A DNA stretch of 64,000 nt from Leptasterias polaris (lineage: Eukaryota > Echinodermata > Asteroidea > Forcipulatida > Asteriidae), in assembly GCA_037783415.1 (NCBI GenBank), contig JAZGTN010000094.1, forward strand, positions 1,240,001 to 1,304,000. The letters are read 5' to 3'. Of this stretch, positions 50,479-62,700 are shown piece by piece. The notes below the pieces were generated by a model. It worked only from the letters and a program-made list of their open reading frames with translations. It was not told the origin of the DNA and searched no databases. The stretch's first letter is position 1. Each line of letters begins with the position of its first letter. Both the position numbers and the translations under genes were made by a program.

Positions 50479-50763
50479 TTTAACTACTACTGTGTGTGGT
50501 CGAGACTACTTGGACCATACCATTTTTGGGGGCCACGGCAGGCTTGTGATTCTTCTACTCAATCAATCATCAATACATATTTATAATCATGATAACAAAT
50601 TCTTATAATCATATCCATTGCATTAAATGCATATTTAAGTTCAATGAAATATAAATGCCGTTCATTTAACTTATAAATGCTGGGTTCCCCCCCATTATTT
50701 AGCAAATCATTCACCCCCCTTTAAGTAAAATGAAAAGGTCACACAAAGCTCAAGGCAAGAAAG
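50479..50763. promoter_or_regulatory. shared divergent promoter of EMC4 and NGDN
   Basis: Only 285 bp separate the EMC4 ATG (minus, 50478) from the NGDN ATG (plus, 50764), so both transcripts must start here. The NGDN start sits in AAGATGGCGGC, which matches the known YY1/start-codon consensus of housekeeping genes. The EMC4 start, AAAATGGCGAC, is a near match on the other strand. The interval is AT-rich in the middle (two TATAAATG words near 50652 and 50671) with a C-run near 50688. No CpG-dense island is evident. Bidirectional use is inferred from geometry only. Confidence 0.7.
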
Positions 50764-53700
50764 ATGGCGGCGCACGTGAGTACAAATTGGCGAAGATTTA
50801 TTTTTGTTTTTCATGCAATTTTCCCTCCTCGTGCCCCAAAATGTAAATTTTAATAGCACCACATGGCTTCTGAAAGACAAAGATGATGCATGACGAGTAA
50901 GCATCCTCTTTTATCATGCATTTTGTAAACAGAAAAGTTATTTGGTTCCCAGTCAACTGCCGATTGGCGATTGGCGATTCGATTGCATGCACACGCCAGA
51001 CACGGTGCCTGCAGTGGCCAGTGCCACTGCCACTGCCAGTGCCAGTGGCAGTGTACACGTGTGACTTCTACTGTGTGTAAAACCGGAGTCGAGTCGTACT
51101 CAAACTCCAACTAATTCGTACTCAACTGAACTATTCCTACCTCCTTGACTAAACCATCTCGTATTCCAACCAACTCGTACGCCAACCATAGCTCCATTCT
51201 CCAAAAATCGCCCTTCAATTCAACCAACTCAGTCATATTATATATACAGTCGTTTGACCAGGTTCCGGATCACTTTTTGAATTCACGATGTTTTTGTTGC
51301 ATTCTCTTTAACATTTTAAACAAACAAAAGTTAATCAGTTTACCTAAAGATGTCATAACATTCACCAAGTATCCATCGGCAAAAAATAATTAATACTTTT
51401 GAAGTGGCTTCGAGAAAAGTATCGTCACCCGTTTGACCAGTTCCGGATCGGTTGATTCTATTCCGAATCAGTAGCGCGCCCTCTATTGCAAACCATTACC
51501 CCCAATCCCGGCATTGATAAAACTGAAAATACATGCAACGTTATCGACGGCTGTTGGATGACCTACATGTAGTTTTACATTCCTTGAAATATCAAAATGC
51601 ACGCTTCCAGTGCAACTTAAATGACAAACTTTCTACAACAGCCGTGTGATTTTAACTAACTGATTGCGCCACCATTTTGATGCACCAACATATTGAGTGA
51701 TCCGGAACTGGGCAAGGGTACGATGCCTCCCAACAAACGATTTCAGTAATTTTATCTCATAAAAAAAACAAAAAACGCCTGCTCAGTATTTAAGTGAAAT
51801 ATTTTGTACACATTCTTACCATTTTATATAAATGTTATTCACCCTGGCATTCAAATTTGAAAGGTGAGAAGTTTTAACAGCGTTTTTCAACCAACATTTT
51901 GGGGCGTAAATATTGATAATTATCGCTGACAAAATTACCATAATTTATTTGTCGATGAGGTTGGTCCCCTTATTTTGGGTTTGTTGGTTTATTTGATGTT
52001 ATTCTTCACATGTATCAACAGAAATTGGTAATGTGAGAAGTAATTTAATTATGTCATTGTTGCAAAGTTTAAGTGATCCGGAACTGGTCAATGATCCGGA
52101 ACTGGTCAAACGACTGTACTAATCTAGCCCCATTTAATATTATATTATAGTGCCAATACTCTGGACTTCCTCCGATCCTTGGCCCTACGCCCATGTACCT
52201 CCAGGAGGTGGGATAATTTTTCGAATATAAACTCATTGTATCCGATTTGTGGACAGCACATTAAAACGCCATTGTGCGCGCTCGTTTTGATGTAATTTTG
52301 AAGAAATTCCGAGGCGTTACTGCCACCGATTTGACTGCCCGGCGGCATCCATGATGTTTGCTAATGCGCATGCAGGCGGCGTTCACGAATTGCGCAAAAA
52401 TTAAGACGGCGCGGTGTGCGCGGAGCCTTTTGCCTAGCTTCCAGCGCACACTGCTCTGTCTTTAGGCTATGCGCACACCGCGCCGTCTTAATTTTTGCAC
52501 AATGCGTGAAAGCTGCCTGCAAGGCATTGCGCAAAAATTAAGACAGTGCGGTGTGCGCGGAGCCTTCCGCCTAGCCCTGGTAGGACGTCAGTCAGTGCCA
52601 CTGCACTGACGTCCTGGGTATAAAGATCCTGTAGGCCTACAATGCGAACAAAATTTTGAGTACAATTTTTTCATATTTTTACCTAATTTGAGAAGCTGAA
52701 ACTCCATTCATTTATTCTTGGTGCCCCTAACTACACTTTTGATGAGTTCAAAAACGAACAAATACATCCATGGATGACATTATTTCCGAAAATAAGTTGT
52801 GCACTGGCGCTGTGACTCAGTCGTGTTGCCGCCCGGAAGTAAAAACGTTGAGTGTTACGGGTTAGACAGCGCCCTCTTTTGTGGACTTGGTTCCATGTCA
52901 GTTGAGGTTGTCACATCGCCAGTGCACAACTCGGACTTATTTTCAGAAATAATGTCATCCAAGGATAACATTTTCAAATCTGAATAGAGCAGGCGTAAAG
53001 TTCAGGACACAAGGAATATGTGAGTCAAGTTTCAGCTTCCTCAAATAGGTAAAAATATATATTTGTTAATTTATAAAATTTTTCGCAATGGCAGAGCCCC
53101 TTTATACCCTGGACTCCGTCGCGTTGTATGCAACGGAGGAGTCCAACCTGGGCTACCTTCCGCCTAGCTTCCAGCGCACACTGCGCTATCTTTAGGCTCC
53201 GCGCACACCGCGCTGTCTTAATTTTGCGCAATGCGTGAACGCCGCCTGCATGCGCATTAGCAAACAACATGGATGCCGGGCAGTCAAATCGGTGGCGGTA
53301 ACGCCTCAGAAGTTCTTCAAAATTACACCAAAACGAGCGCGCACAATGGCGTTTTAATGTGCTGTCCACAAATCGGATACAATGAGTGACAACTGGGGAA
53401 AAAATCTCGGCATAAAAACGTGAGTTTATATTCAAAAAATTATCCCACCTCCTGGAGGTACATGGGCGTAGGGCCAAGGATCGGAGGAAGTCCAGAGTAT
53501 TGGCACTATAAATGGGGCTAATACTAATCATGCTAATACTCTAGTCGTACTTCAAGTTCAACCAACTCGAACTTGTTATTTTTCAAGAACACATTGTTTT
53601 TGATAACTTTAGAATATTTTTAGAATTAAAGGGAAAAGTTTCCGTATCCTGCCACCACTTAATATAAGTTATATTAAAGTGGTGGCAGGAATATTTTTAG

Positions 53701-56700
53701 AATTATTCGTTATCCGTCATCGGCCGGCTGGGCTGTGGGCGGAGCAGACACAACGCAACCAATGAAATGTTTGCACCCTTACCTCGCTCCGCCCAAGACG
53801 TCGTATTTGATTTGCATGATTGGGGTCATTCCAAAATGGCGGCTCCTAGTACACATCGCGGAAATTAATTCGGAGTAAGTCGCACAATTATCTTTTAAAA
53901 TATCTCTTTAAAATGTTATTTGTTTGAACATCCAAAACACATAAATCAAGCTGAGAGCTACAATGTAGGTGAACACATTTGTTTCATAGCTGGTTTAAAC
54001 CGCCGACTGGCCCGTAGGGAATGCGCTATAAAAAAAAATTAAATGGTTCTTACTGTAGCTTCAAACAAGAAATGGTCGGGACGTGTGGCCAATGATTCAG
54101 CTAGCCTTGGCCACAGAAGTGGGGCTACTGTCATAGGTGCTTTCGTTAATGAGTTATGCCTTTCAAAAGACACCATACACGTGGTACTCTTCTGGTCGCC
54201 AACTGAGGTAACAGGGTTCGAAATTAGCGGTCGCCCGGTCGCCAAATGCGAGTGAAAACAGCGGCGGGCGAGTCAAAACCCTTCCTTTACTAGCCCGCCG
54301 GGCGAGTTAAATAATTGTTTATGTTCACAATAAATGAGGGTACGGTTGTAAAATCCCAAAGAAAGTTTTTATTAAAGCTTTTAGTTTGATAAGTCTGGAT
54401 ATTTGCTTGATTTAATGTGGCCGCGATCGCGATCGCGAACGGAATTGCGATCGTTCATTTTGGTATACAAACGTTAAAACACCATGCACATACTGCCGAG
54501 TATCCACACAACACGTGCATCGGCCCCCACACATAACGTTCGGTCGCCCACCGGTACATGCATAGCGCATACACAACACACAGTACATGTACAACACAGT
54601 CGGTCCAAAGTCCGAGCTAACCAACATTCCAACGTTGTGATTGGTGATTAATGGCCGTTGATAATTACCATATTCATAAGAGCTTGGCTAGACTTCAACG
54701 CAGTACACGTTCACGAACGGAGTAAAGAATTGCCGCACAGTGTGCCGCACGCATGCAGATTGTGTGCAATACACAGCCTTGGATGAAGTCTAATTAAACA
54801 TCGACAACTTTTGCCGATAGAGGGCGTGCAGGGCAAAGTTCATTGAATTATTTCTCAATGTGCGTTGTCGAACGATCGTTGATTCGCGAAGATTTTATTG
54901 CAAATGAAGTTCAAAACAACCGATCTTCAAATCAAGAATCCATGAAAATGGTTGATGATGGAAAAGGTATGATTTAGGACAAAAATTAGGGGATAAAATC
55001 ATCCCAAAACGCAATTTTGCGAACTTCACTTCCGTGCGTTTTTGTTTTGTTTTGTTTTTTTGACGTTTTGAAAATTGTGTGCGTCACGTCAATACATGCG
55101 GGCTAGTGAAAAAACCTGCGGGCGATCCAAAATTTTGGTTGAATCGCCCGGCCGGCGAGTGGAAAAAAAAGTTAAGGGAAACCCCTGGGTAAAGAGATTG
55201 TTAAATTAAGACCACCCAAACTACTAAAGCTTATCAGCCCTATCCCTAACGTGCACTCCAGAGGTTCCAAAATGAGATTTTACCGAGTACTCTCTAGGTT
55301 TAATTAAAACCTCCATAAATTGCATGCGCGACCTCGTGCAGGAACAAAACCCAACTTTTCTTACTCAAAAATGGACAAGGATTTTACTGATATAGGTTTG
55401 ACAGCATACCCCGTCTTTGCGATTGCTGTATATATAAATTCCTTAAAAATATGAAATTCAGTTAAAAATTTGGCCCAAAATGGTAAAAAAATACATAAAA
55501 ACCTTATTTCTTCACCGATTGAGACGAAACAAAAAGCACCATAAACTTTCCAATCTCCTCTCTATCAATAGATGGTGGTATTTTTCATCAAAGTCAAGAG
55601 AGGGCGGTATTAATTGAAAATGATGACCCAATGTACATGTATCTATCCAAAAATGTCAAAATTAAATGGCTGCGCTCGCGGTAGTCGTGTCGGTGACAAT
55701 GCTCTGAATCTATGTGTGAAAAAGTGAGGTAAAGGATTATGAGATTATGAAAGAAGGGAGATTTATTGACCTACAGGAGTGATTTAAAGCTCAGACAGCA
55801 TGTTGGGTCGAAGCAACATTAATTTGAAAAACCTCTTTTTTGTGAGCCGCCAGAATAGGAAATGTCATTGGCCCTGTACCCGGTTTTTTCCTCAAAATTT
55901 CAAGATGTCAAAATTTCGAAGAAAACAAAAACGATACTGGGTGTACGCTAAAACGCTATATTTTGACCTTTAAATAGGAAATTTCAAGCGCAAATTTCAT
56001 CCTGTGGATGGATCTCTTGTACACTCATGCTCGAAGCAACCAAAATGGAGTGTAGCAAGCAGCGTTTTTCAAAACCAGCACACACCGAAAATGGCTTATT
56101 TTTCACGATTTTGACACTTTGTAATAGTTCAAAGTTCCTGTGCCTCTTTGTATACACTCTGTCAACCCTACTGGACAATTAAGTGACATAAAGTGGTGGC
56201 AGATTGAAGTAATCTGTTTATTTTGTTAGATTCCCTTCCCGGATCCCAGTTCTAAAACAAAATTTCCATTTAAAATTGGAAAGATACTTGTGTAATATAC
56301 AATGATTAATTATAAATATTCTCTTTATAGTTATGTATAAATGTTTGGAATCATTTGAAAATTCCAGTTCTCTCGTTTATTTGGAAGATAGCTGGTCTTC
56401 GTAATTGGTATTTTAATAATTATTTGTTTAACAAAAATTTGATTTAGCTGTCGCAAGCTGCACCTATGGATAGTATAATTGCACCCCAAAAGTAAATAAA
56501 TAAAAACTAGTTACTGGCTTCATGTGAAAGTGTAGACCCTAGCACAGGCTTTCTCAAAGGCTATAAACAAAAAAAGAAAATAAAGAAAACTAGCTAATTG
56601 CTTCCTCTTTATACAATCAATTCACCAATCAATAAATTAAACACTGCAGGGCAAATAGTTTTACATTTTAACATTCTGAAGGGAAATAAAACCTCAAATT

Positions 56701-59700
56701 AAATAGGGTAAAATTTAAATACTTGTTTCATAAACGTTATATTTAAAAGTACTTCTGTAGCGAGAATGTGTTTCTAAACTTTACATTGTGCAAAACTTTC
56801 GAGAGCTGGTTGAAGTATGAGTTGTTTAGAGTGTGAGTTGGTTGGAGTAAGAGTTTACCGAAATGAAACACGAGTTGGTTAGAGAACAAGTATGAATTTA
56901 TATTTGTTGAGTCAAGTTGACTTAGTTGGGAAGTTATTCTTAAATAAGCCATTTGCGAGTTAAATTTTAATAATGTCTGGTACAATGACTTGTTTAGTCA
57001 CAAGTTACCGCTTAAATTTGAATTCCTCAGACTATCGAGACAGTTGCTATGTCACATGGTTCGGGGCAAGCTTTTGTATAGCAACCTCCAGATGAGCAAA
57101 CCCTGGTACCATTGTGCCATACACATCCATTCAGAATTGTGTATGGGTGTTCACCGTCTCTTACGTAACTAAGCAAAAGCTTGCCCCTAATCATGTGACA
57201 TAGCAACTGTCTCGATAGTCTGAGGAATTCAAATTTAAGCGGTAACTTGTGACTAAACAAGTCATTGTACCAGACATTATTCAAATGTAACTCGCAAATG
57301 GCTTATTAGCAAAAAGTATGGGAAACTATTGATTGAGGTGTTTATGGCAAAGAGAAGGAAATTTTAGGAGCTCAGTCACAAATCATAGAATTATTAATTG
57401 TGTTAAGTGTCAAGATTAATTGTAGGCAAAAGTGCTAATTTGAGCTGTAGTTTAAGATATGATCAGAACACCCGATATATATGTGTGTTCGATACATGTA
57501 TGAGATTTAAGGAGAATTAAAACTTTCAATAAATTGTAACAAATATCCTGATGTTATCATTGCAGTATTTTTTTTCTGCATTGTGACAATCGCCCACATT
57601 GCTGCATACTTAATGTGCTGGTTGTTGCGCTGAGTGTAATGTGTCGATCTACGATTGTATTTTGTAAAGTGTTGTCTTGTGATTAAATGCTAGTAATAGT
57701 ATGTATGACTAATCCATTAATTAATCATGTAGTTTTACAAATTTGTTTGATTAAACTCTCTGTAGGTGCAGCAAGATGTAGTCAAATTGATCTCCTTTCT
57801 AAAAGGACTCTCTGATCAAGTAAGTAATCTAAACACTAGGTCAGAATGTCTCATTACCACATTGATGAATTTAAATTTGTAACCCTCCATGCCAAGGACA
57901 GGCACTCTCTGCCAAAACTCCAAACTTGGTTTATTTGCTCATTAAATAGAAGAGAACAAGAACTTTCAAATATCACCTCATTGGGGCCTGTAAGGTAAGT
58001 ATTTCCCAAAATCTAGAATGACTATGAAATCACATCACATTGATATTATGACTGGCGTTTCAGTTGTCTTCACTTTTAATATCATTTCACTATTTCTATT
58101 TCTATGCTGGTACTCGTTGAAAGCCTGTTCAGCAACTTAACGAGGATTGAGGTGTGGTGCCTTAAGACGGTGGACACTTGTGCAAGGTGCTCTATACATA
58201 TGTTGTGCAAGTAAAAAGCTTGTGACTTTAGGCACTGATGATGGCTCCCTTGAACTGCTCCACTGTGGGCAGATCAATGATGTCCTGGGGGAGTGCATCC
58301 CAGTGATGTAGAGTTCTTGAACTGCTCCACTGTGGGCAGATCAATGATGTCCTGGGGGAGCGCATCCCAGTGATGTAGAGTTCTTGAACTGCTCCACTGT
58401 GGGCAGATCAATGATGTCCTGGGGGAGCGCATCCCAGTGATGTAGAGTTCTTGAACTGCTCCACTGTGGGCAGTTCAATGATGTCCTGGGGAGCACATCC
58501 CAGTCACGTAGAGTTCTTGGGAAGAAGCTTTGTTTGTAGTTGTCAGATTTGGAGCCGAGTTGTACGAGTCTATGTTGTTGCTGTTGGCGGGCGATTAGGC
58601 TTCTTGTAATTAGTTAGAGGACTTTGTCAACATGCATTTATATGACTCAGAAGAAACCTGACACTTTTGGCTTGGAGCTGAATGATGACCTTCACAAGAA
58701 AGAAATACCTACACAATTGTATGTACAGTCACTGAATGACTTATTTTGTTGAAATTGTACAATTTGGTGATGATAAATGTTAGAGCTATGGAATGGTTGA
58801 ATGTTACTGGGTTGTAGACAGTTAATATGGTCTCCCACCGTAGTACAACAGAGAGTATTCCACTGCTGTATTTCATTGCATTTTGGCTCAATGGAGGTAA
58901 GTCCGAGCTGACCGAGATTCTAGCCTTCACGGACTCAATTGGGGGCCATGTCTCTTTGCCAAGGTTTTGTTGGTATGGTGCGAGAGTACAGTATTTTCTC
59001 GAAAGAGAAAGCAAAAACTCATTGCTTCAAACAGAATCTGTGTCTCTTGGCTTTGTAAAATCATGGTTTCTTTGTGCCAGCGGTTCTCTCTCAAAAAAAT
59101 GATTCCGGCAATTCCAAGAAAATAATCCCGTCAGGGTGGAAGTGAAAAAAAAAATAGATTCCCGGCATTTACTGGTTAGAAAAAAATTGTCTATATTTAT
59201 TTTTATTCATTGGGGTGTCTGTGTGAATTTAATTTAAAACATTTTTAATTTTTCACCCTGAACCAGGTGTCAGGTATAACCAGCAGTGTGCAGGCTCTTC
59301 TGAAAAAAGTAGAAGATGGAGAAGTGTCTACATCCAAAGGAATCAGCTTCCTGGAAGTCAAGCATCATCTACTTCTAAGGTCAGAAACAAGTGGATTATT
59401 TGTGGTGGACTTGAGTGCAAGACTGATAACAAGAAGGAAGATGCAAATCACTTTTAGTTATAACTTCTAAAGTTTTATCTCTGTGGGGGACTGATACAAC
59501 AACATAACTCAAAATTAGAAGTTAAGAGAAACACATTACACAAATGCTGTACATCACCCTCTCGCAGTCATCTCAATTCTGGCTTCTGATGTCATTGTTT
59601 TGTCGTTGGACTGAATATTAATTGTGACAAGTTACATAACATGGGTCAATGAAAAGTGGAGCTATGGAGGAACGTTTGATACCCTCTCTACCCCCATCAC

Positions 59701-62700
59701 TAAGAAAAGTAATTTGTGCATAGAGCAATAACAAAATGCCAGATACTGTATACCTTGAAGTTGGCAATGTTAATATAATTGTTCATGCTGATGGCATCCT
59801 AAGGAAAGAACTTACAATCATAACTGGGAGGGGGTGCTCACTGGGTCTTTGTAGCCCATGGTCATTTGTATGGTAAGATTAACAAGGTGGTTTAACAGTG
59901 TCTTTGATCCTTGATTCTTTGTAGCTACTTAATGAATGTGACACGTGTCATGATGCAGAAGACTGAAGGGCGTAAACTAAGCGGCAACTCATCCATTGAG
60001 CACCTCGTTGAGATTAGAACAGTACTAGAGCGCATGAGACCGATCGATCAGAAGCTACACTACCAGGTGGATAAGCTTGTTAAGACGGCAGCTACAGGAA
60101 CAATAGCTGAAAATGATCCACTCCGATATAAACCAAATCCTGGCAATCTGCTTAGCAAGGTTAGTATACACTAATGCAAATCCTAACAAATTGTAAAGCA
60201 CCAGTAACTACAACAGATACAGAATAAGAGAAGATTTAAAAAAAAAATTATTATAAAAATCAACCAGTACTGGATTCTAGCATAATGCTATTAAATCGTA
60301 ATATGCCAGAAGGGCAATATTTTCATTTTTAAAATGTTCTTAAATTGCGTTGGAACAATGGACAGTCTTTACTGACAAGTACAGGTAGCCTGTCAGTTTA
60401 ATCAAACACAACAACCCATTTCTTCCCTGGTTACACTACTTTAAGCTTGTTGGGGTTGTGGGTTTTTTTGTTTTGTAAATCAGCCACTTACAATCATATC
60501 AAAAAGTTGGTGTAAATTTGACTATTTGCTTACAGCTTGATGAGGAAGATGAAGACGACAGTTCAGACAATGAAGATGTTGCAAAACCAAAGAAGTATGT
60601 GCCTCCAAAGGTGGTTGCCATGCACTACGGTAAGTCAAAGCACTGTAGTATTACTGCTGGATGCCATTATTGACGATGGTTGTGGGTGATTACCAGAGAG
60701 ATAGATTGTTGATGATGAATTGTTTTCATGGGCATTGTAATATTCATGTATTTGTACTCCCTAAGAATATGATTGAACTGCCCACAGTGGAGCAATTCAG
60801 TGCCTAAAATCACAAGCTTTTTACTTGCACAACTTATGTATAGAGCACCATGTACAAGTTTCCACCATTTGATGCTCCACAGCACAGCCCTTATTAAGTT
60901 GCTGAACAGGCTTTCAATGAGGACCCGAATAGAAATGACTGGAAGTGATCTTAATACACCCCTTGCATAACGCAAAACGCTACGGGGACGCTGAGGTCAC
61001 ATGCACGTTTTTACGCACAAAGAACACCTATCGTCCAATGATCTGCCTCCTTTGGCCTCAGTGAGGAAATTTGTTGGCCTCAGTCATGATGCTTCTTTTT
61101 TGAAGTGTGACATCATAATGCAAGGGGTCTATTCCATACTACTGCCTCTCCCTGCAGGCAATAAACAAAAATGGCAAAATTCTGCTGATGAAATGGAATG
61201 CAACCCAATGCATGCACTGTTTAAGTTTAATTATCTGTTGAAGTGTATTAATTAGTGGAGTATGAGTTGACTAAATACATGTATCTAGCAGTAGGTTTTC
61301 ATTTTTGTTGAAGAATGATGGACTTGCAACTAGTGATACTGACCGATTTCAGGTTACAGCTAATAATTTTGGGTGTGACTGATAAGGCCTAATGGAAGTG
61401 TCTGACACTTCATTTAAAAAAGTGTTATACAGCTGTACCGACAATTTTTTAATGAGTTTTAACATTGTGTTATTTTTCCTTTATCTTTGCTCATGGTGTT
61501 AGATGGTGATGAGACGGTAAAGCAGAGGCAGGAGAAGCATCTTGAGAAAGCTAAGAAGAGAGCCCTGAGCAGTGCTCTCATGCAAGAACTAAGACGTAAG
61601 AACTAAAAACACTGTATTAATCAACTTAAACATTCATGCTGTATGTAGGGACCATGGGTTTTTGGACACCCCAAAACAATGTTGTAGTTATTGTTTATGC
61701 AGAAGATCACCCTCCTGGATTCTTGCCAATGGTGCTATGGTTTAACCACACCCCTATTTCATAATGGTACATCCCAAGTGGGCAGGTTGTTGCCTGTGAA
61801 TATTACTGGTCACTTGTGGCAGTGTTCTCAAAGTGAACAGTATAATTGTTTAACAAGATCTGCTTTCTGCCCTTTTTCTTATGCATGTAGATGTGTACTC
61901 TTTTTATATTCAATTGTTTTTATATAAATGTAAAACATCATGTGTTTTCTTTTTGAAATCTGTAAAGTTTCTTTATGTTGGTTTAAGTCAGTGTTGTAGT
62001 CGAGTCACCTGTGTCGAGTCCGAGTCCGAGTCTCAAGTCACTTGGGTCGAGTCCGAGTCCCGAGTCACTTGGTCCGAGTCCGAGTCACGAGTCACTTGGT
62101 CCGAGTCCGAGTCCAAGTCACGAGTCACTTGTTTAATTGATTGCAAACCAAATGTCTTAAAATAAGAATTGGAATTGACAAAATAAAACACATTTATTTT
62201 AAACAAAGTTCTGTTAAAGTTTTTTGTTAAAGTTGGTATAACCAAAATAAAACAATACGGGGCGGAACGGCAGATGCCATGATTAAAAAAATGTTGTACT
62301 ACTTTTTACTAGTGACGTGACCAAACTTGACGTCGCGTGTGTGTGTGTCGACCATGTGTAGAAACTGGTGCAAACAACACACAGCCATCACAGTGCAATA
62401 TGCAGGCTGTGTTTTACAGGTACCAGACATGCCATTTCCATGGTAATATGCATCAAGCACAAGCAGTGGCTATGGTGTTAACGTTGACAGAATACCAGCA
62501 TAATACTGGTGTCGTGCATCCCAGTGTTATTATGCGTATTGAACATACGAATCGAACATACACGCGCTGTACGTAGATGGCCATCTACACAATAATCACG
62601 AACACTTTTACTTGCAACACCATACAACAGTGTACTTATTTATTGTGCTAGACGTTAACTTCATGTGCACTCCGGGAATGACAATCGGATCATCGGAATT

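Larger units (their letters stand above)
50776..57765 (+). other. NGDN intron 1, an element-rich 7-kb intron
   Basis: It contains, in order: a CACTGC microsatellite (51018-51055), a TA-flanked element (51247-52116), a foldback (52125-53521), a hairpin (53629-53689), a hAT fragment (53717-54127), a hAT-like element (54212-55187), about 1.7 kb of plain sequence and a palindrome (56944-57307). Imperfect TTGGTTGGAGT-type words near 56800-56940 recur in complement near 51090-51190. No further exon recognised. Confidence 0.7.
57820..59266 (+). other. NGDN intron 2
   Basis: Holds the decayed LINE 3' end at 58095-58620. The stretch 58800-59100 is open in one frame but has no recognised product. Confidence 0.6.

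Noticed and set aside
53025..53531. 168-codon minus-strand frame, the longest in the window
   Set aside because: It lies in the loop and right arm of the 52125-53521 foldback; part of it is mirrored in the left arm. No domain, and interrupted in the other arm.
54421..54440. CGATCGCGATCGCG palindrome as a regulatory site
   Set aside because: It lies in the interior of a hAT-like element within an intron; nothing links it to regulation.
57027..57284. Frame of 85 codons with a twin on the opposite strand
   Set aside because: The same peptide is read from both arms of a palindrome, so it is a structural artefact.
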